64,000 nucleotides of DNA from Rhizomys pruinosus (taxonomy: Eukaryota > Chordata > Mammalia > Rodentia > Spalacidae), in NCBI GenBank assembly GCA_009823505.1, contig VZQC01007984.1, positions 1,866,463 to 1,930,462 on the forward strand. The letters run 5' to 3'. The notes under the pieces were generated by a model. It had not been told where the DNA came from. It searched no databases and saw only the letters and a program-made list of their open reading frames with translations. Positions 47,753 through 57,920 of the stretch are shown here, in pieces (the stretch's first letter is position 1; every line of letters begins with the position of its first letter). The position numbers and the translations under genes were made by a program.

Positions 47753-47966
47753 TTATTTTAGCAGAGAGAATGCCTGTCTTAGGTAGCCTCGTGCAGCAAT
47801 GCCCTTTACCCGTCATTGGGAGACAAACAGCACTGGTTTGTTCCCTGTCTTAGGTTGGTGGTATGCCCAGAGAGCTTTACCCGTCTTTGGCTACTTCTCT
47901 AGCATGCTAAGCCACACTTGAGGAGACTGTCCTGTCTCCACTGCTGCTCGTATTATGTTGACGAAA

Positions 47967-48590
47967 TCACAAACGGCACATGCACCAAAAGGCCAGGAAA
48001 CTAGTGAGGACCAGGCATAGGGCAAGTCCAACAATTCCCGCCCATTCTTTCAGTCGTGAAGCAGCGGTAGTAATCCAGTTTGTCAGCCCACCATCCAAGG
48101 ACACATCCACTCAGGTGGAGTTGATGTGAGTGATGGATTGTCTGAGGTCCTGCAACATGCCATGAAGATCCCTAGACCAGTTTCCTATAAGATACTGAGA
48201 CAGGTTACGGGACAATTGAGTGGCATGGCTGGCATTTACAAATGGTATGGAAGTTACACACAACCCAGAAAATTTCCATTCACATCCCAGCACATACTGT
48301 CGCTCTGACTTCCATAAAACACAATGAACACAAAAGGAGGCCACATGCAAACAGGCATAGCTTTAAAGGAGACATTTGTTCCTGCAGCATATTGAGATAC
48401 TGTGGACTCGAAAGATGTATTCCAACTAAAGCTTGCATTACCACAGCCCCCGTCCTTTAGCATACTGAAAGCAGAAATATTTGTACAACTACCATTCACC
48501 CCACACAGCAACCACACATTATATCCTGAGAATGATTTATTATGAGTTGTACTAATATAAGGGGAAAATGTAAAATACTTACGCACTGCC
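47967..48590 (-). pseudogene. env remnant (SU part and TM) of the provirus
   Basis: env of betaretroviruses encodes the surface and transmembrane glycoproteins. The first readable block (about 48580-48254) is SU-like: Cys-rich with several N-glycosylation sites (NGSC, NISA, NASF, NTSF, NVSF). A frame change near 48290 leads to a second block (48350-48114) with NASH, then LSRNLSQYLIGNWSRD, a helical ectodomain-like stretch. An in-frame stop at 48111-48113 is followed in the same frame by a hydrophobic membrane segment (about 48050-47977) and a short tail ending at 47967. I see no furin-type cleavage site. The 5' part is deleted, the frame is broken and the gene is not functional. Confidence 0.82.
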
Positions 48591-48600
48591 ACAAGCAAAG
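48570..48600 (-). other. gag-to-env deletion junction
   Basis: Nucleocapsid coding sequence ends in the first zinc-knuckle half (NCFACGSA at 48600-48579). SU-like env sequence (KYFTFSPY, about 48579-48556) follows in a different frame within a few bases. The rest of nucleocapsid, pro, pol and 5' env are missing. Confidence 0.75.
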
Positions 48601-49525
48601 CAATTACCTGTCTTTGGGCTAATTTTTCCTTCGGACATTTGCATAACTGCAGCAACCAATCCCGCACTGGTTAGTGGGCCTCCTAGTTCTCTGCACACCT
48701 TCATCCAGACCTCCAGCCCCTTGTTCTTATAAGGAGTAATGGCGTGTCTACATTCTTTAGTACATTGCTCAAATATAAGCTGTTTTAGTAATGGCATTGC
48801 GGTATCAGCATCCCCAAAGATGCAGCCCCCAGCTTCCATAATCCTACCTACAAAATCTGAAAAAGTTTCCGTGGGCCCCTGAAGGATTTTGGTTAGATTT
48901 CCCCCCACCTCGCCTCTATTTGGGAGAGGCTTCCATGCTCAGACGCCTAATGCATTAATCTGATCATAGACCTGAACTGGATATTTTGCGCTGCTGCAAA
49001 CCTTCCTTGTCCCATCAGCATATCTTGGTCCCAAGCGGCCTGACCATTGCGAACATTAAGAGCGGCTTGTCCGGTGGCAAATTCAAGATAAAATACTTTC
49101 CAATCTAAATATTGGCCTGTGGTCAGACATGCTTGGGCCAGATTTTGCCAGTCACTTGGAGTCATACAATACCGATGCAAAGACTCCAGCTGAGTCACAA
49201 CAAAGGCAGCATTGGCTCCATAGGCATGCACCACCTCTGCCAGCCTTTGAACAATCTTCCAATCTATTGGCTCATGATAGCGGTTCCCTTGTTGATTTTG
49301 AAATACAGGGAAGCACTGAGCCTCTAGTTCTCTCCAAGTTTCAGGATGTAAACTATTCCCTCCTGCTCCATTGCAAGCATAAGGAGGTGGCAGGGGCAGT
49401 TCCGGGGCTGACGGTTCTATCTTTACTTTCACTTTCTCCAAGCTGGCGGCAAGGCTTTCCACATCCCCGTCTGACATGTCCCCTTCACTAGATTCTTCTT
49501 GAATTTCAGATGTTGTGTTTCCCAT
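48579..49525 (-). pseudogene. gag remnant of the provirus
   Basis: Gag forms the virus or particle core. The start ATG is at 49525-49523, giving MGNTTS, a glycine-2 myristoylation-type N terminus. A short acidic/proline-rich region (SAPELPLPPPY) follows, so most of matrix is missing compared with the usual ~550-600-residue betaretroviral Gag. Capsid begins about residue 70; MTPSDWQNLAQACL and YLDWKVFYLEF are typical capsid blocks. A one-base shift just before 48947 ends the first frame, and a TGA lies in the other frame near 48930. The next open block (48908-48579) has the major homology region (ILQGPTETFSDFVGRIMEA), the capsid C-terminal domain and half a zinc knuckle (CFAC). Defective. Confidence 0.9.
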
Positions 49526-49749
49526 AATGCTAGCTAGAGCCTGTCCCGGAACCGGGAGCTTTATCGTAACCTTAATTGTCCCCTTTTCCAGGGAGCTTTA
49601 TTGTCCCCTTTTCTGGGGAGCTTTATTGTCCCCTTTTCCAAGAACCTTAATTGTCCCGCTTACCTGGGAGCTTACCGACTAGTCACCCTGACCGCAATGA
49701 GTTCTGAACGAGAAGGGAAGAAGAACGCGTTCCCATGCGGGCCGCCACT
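49526..49749 (-). promoter_or_regulatory. Provirus leader: PBS-like site, splice donor, direct repeats
   Basis: A PBS-like TGGCGGCCCGCATGGGAA lies two bases after the 5' LTR (49730-49747). Its first five bases match Lys-tRNA PBSs but the rest is imperfect. A strong splice-donor consensus CAG/GTAAGC lies at 49658-49666 (minus), as needed for env mRNA. From 49555 to 49660 the unit GGGGACAAT(A/T)AAGCTCCC-like is repeated about four times. The gag ATG follows at 49525. Confidence 0.7.
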
Positions 49750-50129
49750 TGATACCTTCAATTCTGTCCAGCAGAAATAAAGCACCTCTAGCTCGTCCTT
49801 CTCAAAGCGGTTTATTCAGGCACATTACAGCATTTTCACTTCCTCTTTTTCTTCCCTTTTTCTTCTTCTTCCCCCAAGAACAGAAAATCTCCTCTATTTA
49901 TCTCCCTCCCACTCCACCTTCTCTGCCCAGGTTGCATGGCCTCAGTCTATTGGTATCATCTGGCCTGATCTTGCATCCAGGGTGCACCTGCGCAGCTCGA
50001 ACGGTGGACGTGGCTTTACTTTGAGGTAGTAGGGAATCAGGTGTTAGTCATAAGACTCAGGTGTTAGTCATAAGACTTGGCTAAAGTCCCGGGCGCCATC
50101 TTGGGACTGTCACACACCCGCTCTCCACA
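49750..50129 (-). repeat. 5' LTR of the provirus (380 bp)
   Basis: Same structure as the 3' LTR but with two instead of five U3 repeat units and about nine base differences. The YY1-type site is at 50094-50102. In provirus sense TG is at 50129 and CA at 49750. Confidence 0.93.
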
Positions 50130-50295
50130 AGGCAAGGTAAGTCATCTGAGCCGAAGTGGTGGCTTCAGTGGCCTGAGCTGCAGCTTCTTCCCCACTGCTG
50201 TTGTGTCTTCAGATAGGTGAGCTTAACCTGCACTTTCCTTTACGCTTTCAGCTGGGCCTGAAGTCTTTGATCACATGCTACAAATTTACAAATTT

Positions 50296-50327
50296 TGTGT
50301 GTGTGTATGTGTGTATGAGAGAGAGAA

Positions 50328-50383
<56 letters not shown>
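50296..50383. repeat. (GT)n(GA)n microsatellite
   Basis: GT-rich 50296-50315, then GA with few interruptions to 50383. Confidence 0.95.
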
Positions 50384-50385
<2 letters not shown>

Positions 50386-51559
50386 CAGCACTCATAAACC
50401 CTTTTAAGTTTCTCCAAACGATGACACACTGGCCAGAATGCAGAAATATAATGATCAGTTCAAAATATTGGAAAAGTTTAGGAGCAATTTATTTCTTCCG
50501 TATTATGAAAATTTAGAAGACAAGGCAGCAACAGCTTCAGCTATAATGTGCTGCTTCCTCCCTCCCAACTTAGGTATAATAGAACCAATTCAATTTAAAT
50601 TCTAGACGACTTACAGAAATGCCTACAGAGAGAGAGGCCAAAAGCAAAATGATCTTTTCCTTTATTTGATACCAGTATATCTTGGCTGTGAGCTCCATAG
50701 ACTAAGTACTCATTCAAGACACATGATTTTATGAAGACAGTTGTTATGAAACAAGCAACAGCATGTTTTTTTTTAACCTTTGGTATGCTGGGCCAGTGCT
50801 ATGATCTTTAAGGAGTAAGAGTGACCTTGAATGAATTCAGTTACTGAAAACTTTGAGCAACTCAGGCATTCTGTGAGATTCTATTCTAGGTCTCAAGATG
50901 CAGGTGGGAAATTGTGGATTCTCCCTGGCATCGTGAGCACTGCCAGGGATGGATGGAAGGGAAGTATGGATGGGCACAGACTCAGCACTTTGTTTAAAAG
51001 TTTATTTTGTTTATCCGAGACTTATACCATGATTGTGTCTGAGCAGCAGGGAACTTATTTCCCAGCTCACAGGCCTTAAATTTGGGAGAAGACAATTCCA
51101 GAGGATCAAATGGAAGGCTCATTTTTATATTTAAACCTAAAGTTGTGCCTCAGTGTGATGAGGCTTGCTTTGCCAGTTCTTGGCAGCAGATGCCTATGGT
51201 CTGCAGAAGGGCTCAGGCATAGGTTGTGACAAATTCAAGAACTAGATTTGGCATTCCTCAGTTCAAATGCACAGTGTGTGTGTCCTTGTCAGGTGATGTA
51301 GGCTAGGGTGGAACCGAGTAACAAAATACTGTATAGGAGAAACGATGCTGAAATTTCTATCTGCTTACTCTCTGACTTCTGATTTGCCATATAAATAAAT
51401 TTATCCTGCTGGGTGGGGCTTGAGACAACATAGAGAGGAAGACAAACGGCTGAGCCCTGTGTAGTAGCTCTCTTTGCCTAGTCTATGACACCATCTTTCT
51501 TGGCATGACCCACAGGAGGATAGGAGAAGGACAGCCACTGCAGATGGATTGTCCATTCT
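50384..51559. other. No recognised feature
   Basis: Single-copy-looking DNA. No repeat or exon is supported. Confidence 0.35.
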
Positions 51560-51830
51560 CCCCACAGTGTCACAGTATTTGGAGGTAGGCCTTTGGGAGA
51601 TAATAACTGAGTTTTGGTGATTCAGCTTTCTTAAGAGTGATTAGTGTCTTTATGAAAAGACACGCAAGAGACCTCTCTCTCCCCTAAAGCAGGAAGTGGT
51701 CAGAAATTCAGAAAGCAGTCCATTACTGAGTGTAATCCAGCTTTGATCTTGGGATTCTCAGTTCCTAAACTCATGAGAGAATTGTGTGCTTTTTAGCCAC
51801 ACATACTGTCCTGGTGTCAGTGCTCACATT
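51560..51830 (+). mobile_element. MLT1-like MaLR LTR remnant
   Basis: Recognisable phrases in order: 'tttggaggtaggcctttggg', 'gagtgattagtgtctttatg', 'aaaagacacgcaagagacct', 'ctttgatcttgggattctca' and 'tttttagccacacatactgt'. Diverged, no clear ends. Confidence 0.6.
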
Positions 51831-53576
51831 ATCCAAAGCAGTGGCTACACAGCATTCTCAGTTTCTACTTCACACACTGTAGCAGTAGCCCTATTTGACC
51901 AGAGAAGTAATGGTTAGGCTAATTGTTCACAAAATTAGCTGTAGGAAATATGGGTGACATTCCTATCATGATTTCTGGGAGGCAGTACTCATCTTTAAAC
52001 AGTCAAGTGTTTGTTAACCATCACTTGAATAGAAAATGCTGGAGGAAGAACTGCCCTTATATGGTTCAGGCTTTTTGCCTGATCCATTGGTTTATCTGTT
52101 GCCTGTTGCCAGGTACACACTTTGGTTTGCTTGTGTATCTTATAAGTGGGAAAGTCTGACTTCATTTGCTATTAGCTGAGAATTCTGTATCTTGGGTTCT
52201 ATGCTGAGCCTACTGCTAGTGTGTGACTATGTCTCAGACTCACCTTTAGCTTTATCAATAATCTAACTGGTATTTCTGATCTCTGTTTGTGGTACATGTT
52301 GCTCTCAATTTGTCCTAAACTTTTCAGAGAAATGTATTACTTACTGGACCTTTTAAACTCAAATATTTATGCACTTATTTCAAGCCCACTTGCTTAACTT
52401 CTAAAGTGAAAAGATATGCATGCAAGGAGAGTGAGGCTTATAAGTAGTATAAGTGAAAAGACAGACACCCCTTAGTGAGTTTTGACTATATGTCTTTAAT
52501 CATGCCAATGCAATTTTAGTCCATTAGCAGAAGTAAATCAGCTTGAAAATTGTTCTCTATATTGGCCAATTCACAGAACTATTTTTGCTAAACTCACAAG
52601 TAACTTGTTTGAAGAAATATTTGCTTAAACTGGAGCAAGTTTAAAATAAGGTGATTTGGAAGCTTTGGTCCTTGCAGAAAGCTTGAAGAGACATGAGCAC
52701 CTTAGCTTTCAGAAGGCTGATGTGTGGCGATGTGAGAATTTCCTCTCGATACTCCAGGGTCATCAGTAATCAGTAGGAAGAAGAATAGCCCTTGTTTATC
52801 AGCCCCTCACTGTGTTTGCAAGTTTCAAGGAAGCACATCTGGCTAGACTAATCATTTTCTGTTACATGGGGAGAGAAACCTTGGGAGATTATGGAAAACC
52901 TCCAGAGTGTTCACGCATTGATTGAACAACTGGCTGTAGTAATATTTTAGAGGAGATTCAAGTACCAGATAGGAACTGAAAAGTCTCTAACCTTTCTTCA
53001 AGCACCAAACCTTTTAATTGTTTAGCTCTGTGATTAGATTATGTGGCACAGTCTATAGTACTTTGGAGAGTAAGCACACATCAAGACAGTGGGTATGGCT
53101 AATGGAAGGTGCAGGAGGATCCAAAAGAGAGGTCACAAAGTCAAATGTCACTTTTGACATCTGTTCCTTTTCAGCCAACTCTGCATAACAATTTTAACAT
53201 TCTTGTTCATAGGTATCAAACTCAGAAAGCTTATACTAAGGAGGTTTACAGGAGACAGCTTTATGAAACCAGCATGCTAACAGGGATAAGCCTGTTAATG
53301 TTCGATTTACCTGGCCAGAATACCTGCTTGTATACAGATCATATTAAAAGTAAAACCAAAATCTGAGCAGTGTTTGGTGGCTGTAGAATAAAAACAAGAT
53401 AAAAAAAAATCTGGGCATTTGTCATTTTATGCTATCAAACCATCAGGCCTAGATATATCCTGTTCTGCTTTAGTGACATTAACTGCATCCTAAATACTAA
53501 GGTTGTCTTGCATTATTATAGCCTTTCCTTTTGTTGGCATTTATTGCAACTGCCTGGATTACTCCTTACCTTCCTT
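51831..53576. other. No recognised feature
   Basis: No repeat family, RNA or exon that I can support. Open frames at 51923-52159 and 53109-53366 have no recognisable domain. Confidence 0.35.
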
Positions 53577-53815
53577 TGTGGCTAAGAATGTTGACTGCCT
53601 GGGTTCTAATCCAGATTGTAGCACTTACTGTTAACAATTTCTGACCTAATTGCTTTTTCATTGCCAGATTTATAAAAGACAGTAGTGATGTCAGCCTGTC
53701 AGTACTGTGTAACGATTCTAAGAGTGATTATGCATTAAAGAGCTTTGGATAATGCCTGGTATATCCTCCATACTCAGGTATTAATTGCTACTTCTTTATT
53801 ATCATTAAGATTTTA
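53577..53815 (+). mobile_element. MIR SINE (ancient, nearly full length)
   Basis: 'tgactgcctgggttctaatc', 'agcacttactgttaacaatt', 'acgattctaagagtgattat' and 'ggataatgcctggtatatcc' follow the MIR order from tRNA-like head to tail. Confidence 0.72.
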
Positions 53816-54645
53816 ACCAAGTTACAGTTCATGAGTTGGGATTACTTGCATTTCACAAAGATATTTTGGTTGCTTTTGGTTGATATTTTGATTTTGTTTC
53901 ACATGTTCTTGAAGAACAGTATAATATTTCCTGGTTTCCTACATATTTAGTGACATTAACTGCATAGGTAATCAGAGAGTAAGAAAAGGGGATGGTAAGC
54001 CATGGTTAGTCAAGGAAATGTTGAGTGGAAGACTAAATGAGCATTAAATTTGTGAGAAAAGATATTTCATGATGCTGATTTGTTCTCTAAACATTAATAC
54101 TACATTCAGAGGCAGTTTGAAATTTTATTTTATTTATCTATTGTTGAGCATTTCATATATGCATATAATATATTTTCATTATAACTCCTAACCAACTCCT
54201 TCCTCCACCTTCTCCCAGACTTCCCACCATGTCCCAGCTTCATATTGCTTTATCTTTATTTTTCTTTCTTTATAATCCCGAGTCCAGTTAGAGCTTTCTG
54301 TATGTGCACCAGTATGGGGCAGTCCACTGGAGCACGGGCCACCTAGGAGAAGCCATATCCTTGAAGAAAACTGTCTTTCTCTCCCCCAGAAGCCATCAGT
54401 GGCCAACAGCTATTGCCTATGTGTTTGGCTTGGTGACCCTTTCATCATCCACGAGGGAATATTGACTGGCTTGATTTTATACCGGTTTTGTGCAGGTAGC
54501 TGTTGAGTTCATGAGGACAGCAGCTCACGTCCAGAAGACAATATTTTGTGTCACTCTCCCTCAATCTTCTGCTCTTATAATCTTTCCTCTTCTCTGTCAT
54601 GTTCTCCGAGTTTTGGTGTGAAGGAGTGATACAGATATGCCGATT
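53816..54645. other. No recognised feature
   Basis: Nothing supported here, apart from AT-rich DNA at 54120-54180. Confidence 0.35.
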
Positions 54646-54661
54646 AAAGATGAACACTCCA

Positions 54662-54911
54662 GGGCTGGAGAGATGGCCTAGCGGTTAGGAGCGCCGACAC
54701 TCTCGCAGAGGACCCGGGTTCGATCCCCAGCAACCACATGGCGGCCGAGAGCTGTCTGAAACTCCAATTCCAGGAGAACTCCAGTTCCAGGGGAATCTGA
54801 GACCCTCTTCTGACCTCCGCGGCATTGCACGACACGGGTGCACAGACTTGCATGCAGACAGTACATTCATACACATACAGAAATAAATAAAATAAAAAAA
54901 AATTAAAAAAA
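54662..54911 (+). mobile_element. B2 SINE, long variant (best-preserved copy)
   Basis: Head gggctggagagatggcctag, box B ggttcgatccc, the block 'gaactccagttccagg', 'cattgcacgacacgggtgca', and an AATAAA/A-rich tail. Perfect 16-bp target duplication AAAGATGAACACTCCA at 54646-54661 and 54912-54927. It retains several CpGs, which suggests youth. Confidence 0.97.
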
Positions 54912-54927
54912 AAAGATGAACACTCCA

Positions 54928-55384
54928 TAATCACTTATTCTCTGTACTTCGACTGGTTGCGTTAATCACTGTCCATTGCTATATGAAGTTCCTAAATGGA
55001 GAGAGTGTTGCAACATCTATGAGTGCAAAGATGAGTAGGAAGAAAATATTTTGATGCTGCATCTGTTTAGCAAAATGACTGCAGTAAGATCTCACCAGGC
55101 TTATGAACAAACGGCTCTGATTCTTGGCTAGGTTTATAGTATCCAGCATACATTTCCTTCTGTAGAGCTGGCCTTACATCCAATCAGAAAGTTGTTATTT
55201 ACTTCAGTCTTATTCATGCCACTATTGTACCAATGGCCATACATTGCCAGGATTGTTGTTACTGAATTTCATGACTTCACAGCTTCCTATGTTCAACATG
55301 TATGGCATCTTTGGCATATGGATTTCTGTGGTGATGATTTCTTTACTGTTTTGTCAAGCAGAGCCTGCAACTCAGCTTAAGAAG
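54928..55384. other. No recognised feature
   Basis: Nothing supported here. Confidence 0.35.
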
Positions 55385-55795
55385 TGTTGTAGTTTGTCTT
55401 CCATTGCTGTGACAAAACACTCTGACCGACACCAACTTGGGGAGGAAAGGGTTTATTCAGCTTACATCTCCTGGGTCACAGTTCATCACTCATGGAGCAC
55501 AAGGCAGGAACTCAGGGCAGGAACCTAGAGGCAGGAGCTGAAGCACAGGCCATGGAGGAATGCTGTCCTCTGGCTTGCTCCCCTGGCTTATGCCCAGCCT
55601 GCCTTCTTATATGGTACACAACAACCTGCCCAGAGTTGCACTTCTCATTGTGGGCTGGGCCCTCCCACATTGCCTGACAATCAAGACAATACTCCACAGA
55701 TGTGGCCGCAGGCCACGCCAATGGAGCGAATTTCCCAATTGAGGCTCCCTCAACCCAGGTGTGTCAAGTTGACACTAAAGCTATCCAGCACAAGA
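55385..55795 (+). mobile_element. Old rodent interspersed repeat, family B (full copy)
   Basis: About 410 bp from 'gtagtttgtcttccattgct' through 'gaggaaagggtttattcagc', 'gaactcagggcaggaaccta' and 'gggctgggccctcccacatt' to 'tgtcaagttgacactaaagc'. It is of a type common in rodent genomes. The 5' part also occurs at 46855-47000. Open frames on both strands are incidental. Confidence 0.7.
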
Positions 55796-56209
55796 AGCAT
55801 GTAGGTTTTAATACAGTTACCACAAAGCTGCAAAGAGCTGCTGTGGAGAATGGGAGGGAGTAGACTGGCAAGATGTATTGTAGCTAAGGTTTGTGATCAT
55901 AACTGTTATGGCATGGAACTGCTACTAAGAACTGGAAGAACAGATTTCCCGGTGTGGTATACAGAGCTCTCTATGATGATAACATAATACTATCTTCCAC
56001 ATTTCTATTTGACCTTCTGTCAGAAACACAACCAGCCCAAATTTAGACTCTTTGTAAAATGTCATAGCAACTCAGACCTACCTGTTCTTAGTACTCCTTT
56101 TGTAGCTTCCTTTTGTTACTCTTGACAGTGTACCCCAAAGGCCCCTCTTGTGTAGCTATCTTAGATAGACTAGTTTAAATTATCCATTCTATTTTATAGC
56201 CACAAATTG

Positions 56210-56210
<1 letters not shown>
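55796..56210. other. No recognised feature
   Basis: Nothing supported here. Confidence 0.35.
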
Positions 56211-56211
<1 letters not shown>

Positions 56212-56277
<66 letters not shown>

Positions 56278-56290
56278 TATGTATATATCT
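56212..56290. repeat. (CA)n(TA)n microsatellite
   Basis: CA from 56212 to about 56247, then AT to about 56290. Confidence 0.95.
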
Positions 56291-56328
56291 ACTTTAATAC
56301 TTTCTTGAATCTCTTTTTAAGTTTTATT

Positions 56329-56343
56329 TGTGTATGTGTGTGT

Positions 56344-56381
<38 letters not shown>
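56329..56381. repeat. (GT)n microsatellite
   Basis: GT run with two GTAT interruptions. It is complementary to the CA tract about 80 bp upstream. Confidence 0.95.
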
Positions 56382-56382
<1 letters not shown>

Positions 56383-57296
56383 CCTGTGTGTGGGTTCAGG
56401 TGTGCACGTGCCATGGCATGCACAGTCAGCTCAGAGGACACACACTATTAGTCCTCGTTGTCTACCTTGTTTTGAGATAGGATTTCTTGTTCCCTGCTGC
56501 ATGTGCCAGTTGGTTTGACCTGTGAGTTTCTTGTCGCTGTCTCTTATCTCCCCAGAGAGGCCTAAGCTTAAAGGATACTTATTTATCACTAAGCCTGGAC
56601 CCAAAGGCTATGAAGGAGCCAGCCATGCAAAGAGTTAGAGAAGAACAACTCTACCCTGAAGTAGCTTCTTTTGTATCACATGATAAAGTTTATTATGGTA
56701 GATGCAGAAATGTCCATGCAGCAATATATCTATTATGGTTAAAAGTAGAAAACACATTTCCTTTATACATAGACTTACATGGTGGTACCAACACATCTTT
56801 TCCCCTCTCAAATGAATCATATGCTTAATAAGGTGAAAAATATGCATTTTAAAGTGAAGAGTAATTTGAATTAGAATAAAATGAAGCTTGTAAAATTCAA
56901 TTGCCTATAATATCACAAGTCATTCTAAAAAGTATGGTTCTTTCATTTCAGGATGTCACATTATGGCCACATTAGGCCACACACTTATGCTTAGAAAAAG
57001 GCAAGCCTTAGAAATGCATCCAGAAAGACGTTTTATTGAAATGTAATGAAATATAAAGAAGCATGATGAGAGAAAATAGCATTAACTGAAAATAGGATTT
57101 CCTTAATTATTCATTTCTCACACTGTACGTCTGAATATGGCACAGGGCAATACTACTCATCCTGGTTTCCAGTTTCTGCTGTGAATCCAGGCTTTCTGTC
57201 ACAACGGAGTTAATTAGAAGTTTGAGATAAGAGTTGTGGTCGCTGTGACACTGTTTCTTAGAAAGTACCTAATCAATATTTCTCCTTGAAAAATTT
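56382..57296. other. Weak family-A-like repeat, then nothing recognised
   Basis: 56390-56560 ('ggttcaggtgtgcacgtgcc', 'ttgttttgagataggatttc') loosely resembles family A (59285-59606). The rest is unassigned. Confidence 0.35.
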
Positions 57297-57302
57297 CATA
57301 AT

Positions 57303-57914
57303 CATGGGAAATCTAGCTTGAATTGCAGGCTGGATTTCCAACTAGCACTGCATGGCCAAGAGTCTGGCTCCCCCCAAGGAGGAGCAAGAAGCATGGCCTA
57401 GGTATGTGATACTGGGTGGGGCACTGGTGTGCAGTGGCATGGAGTTGGGGGGCTTATGATTGTTCCTGGGAACTGATGCCATTTGGTTTATAAAAGCAAG
57501 CTGTGACAAGGAGTAAATTTGAATTCATAGTAACAACCACGGAATTCCCGGCCGTTAGTTGTTTTTATTAATTATCAAGCGCATACAGGCTAAGGTAGGC
57601 CTGCATTTCATTCGGGTGGGCAGTGGGTTGGAAAAAGGTTCCCTTGTGGACCGCCAACCTGGGTAGCTGGTGTTGTGAGTGAAATTCCTGTCCAGTCTCT
57701 GGGCAGGTGGGAAGTCATGGCCAAGAGTAGAACACATGTCTCGTGGGTCCAGGCTAAGAGCCTAAGTTGGAGTTACCACTTAAGTTGGGCTATAGGAAGT
57801 AGCTAGCTGGTCTCTGCGCCAAGGGTCCGGCTCCCCACAGTGGGCGCTGTGTCCCCATCTCCCTTAGCAGGGCCGCGTGGTCCCTGTTCGGCATAAAAAG
57901 AAAAGCTTCCTACC
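57303..57914 (+). mobile_element. Solo LTR, ERVK-type (copy 2)
   Basis: Homologous over its whole length to 409-1019, with many substitutions and small indels. TATAAAA at 57489-57495. A likely 6-bp target duplication CATAAT lies at 57297-57302 and 57915-57920; with these limits the terminal TG and CA have mutated. No internal retroviral sequence is adjacent. Confidence 0.78.
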
Positions 57915-57920
57915 CATAAT

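Larger units (their letters stand above)
47297..50129 (-). mobile_element. Internally deleted betaretrovirus/IAP-like endogenous provirus
   Basis: The 2,833-bp provirus is on the minus strand and flanked by the perfect 6-bp duplication AGGCAA (47291-47296 and 50130-50135). In its own direction the order is: 5' LTR (50129-49750), PBS-like site, leader with repeats, broken gag, deletion junction, broken env, polypurine tract, 3' LTR (47737-47297). Protease, the whole of pol and the first part of env are absent. The LTRs differ by about nine substitutions outside the variable U3 repeat, so the insertion is of moderate, not very recent, age. The gag character and 6-bp duplication place it with ERVK-type elements. 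It cannot encode a virus; it could move only by complementation. Confidence 0.93.

Noticed and set aside
47967..49525. Domesticated retroviral env or gag gene (syncytin-like capture)
   Set aside because: Both are broken by frame changes and stops, env lacks its 5' part and a visible cleavage site, and the LTRs and TSD show an ordinary defective provirus.
50201..50407. Arg/Glu repeat protein frame
   Set aside because: Translation of the GA microsatellite.
54644..54934. Overlapping short proteins of similar sequence at several loci (also 2671-2916, 14047-14259 and 11072-11341)
   Set aside because: They recur because they are translations of B2 SINE copies, not a gene family.
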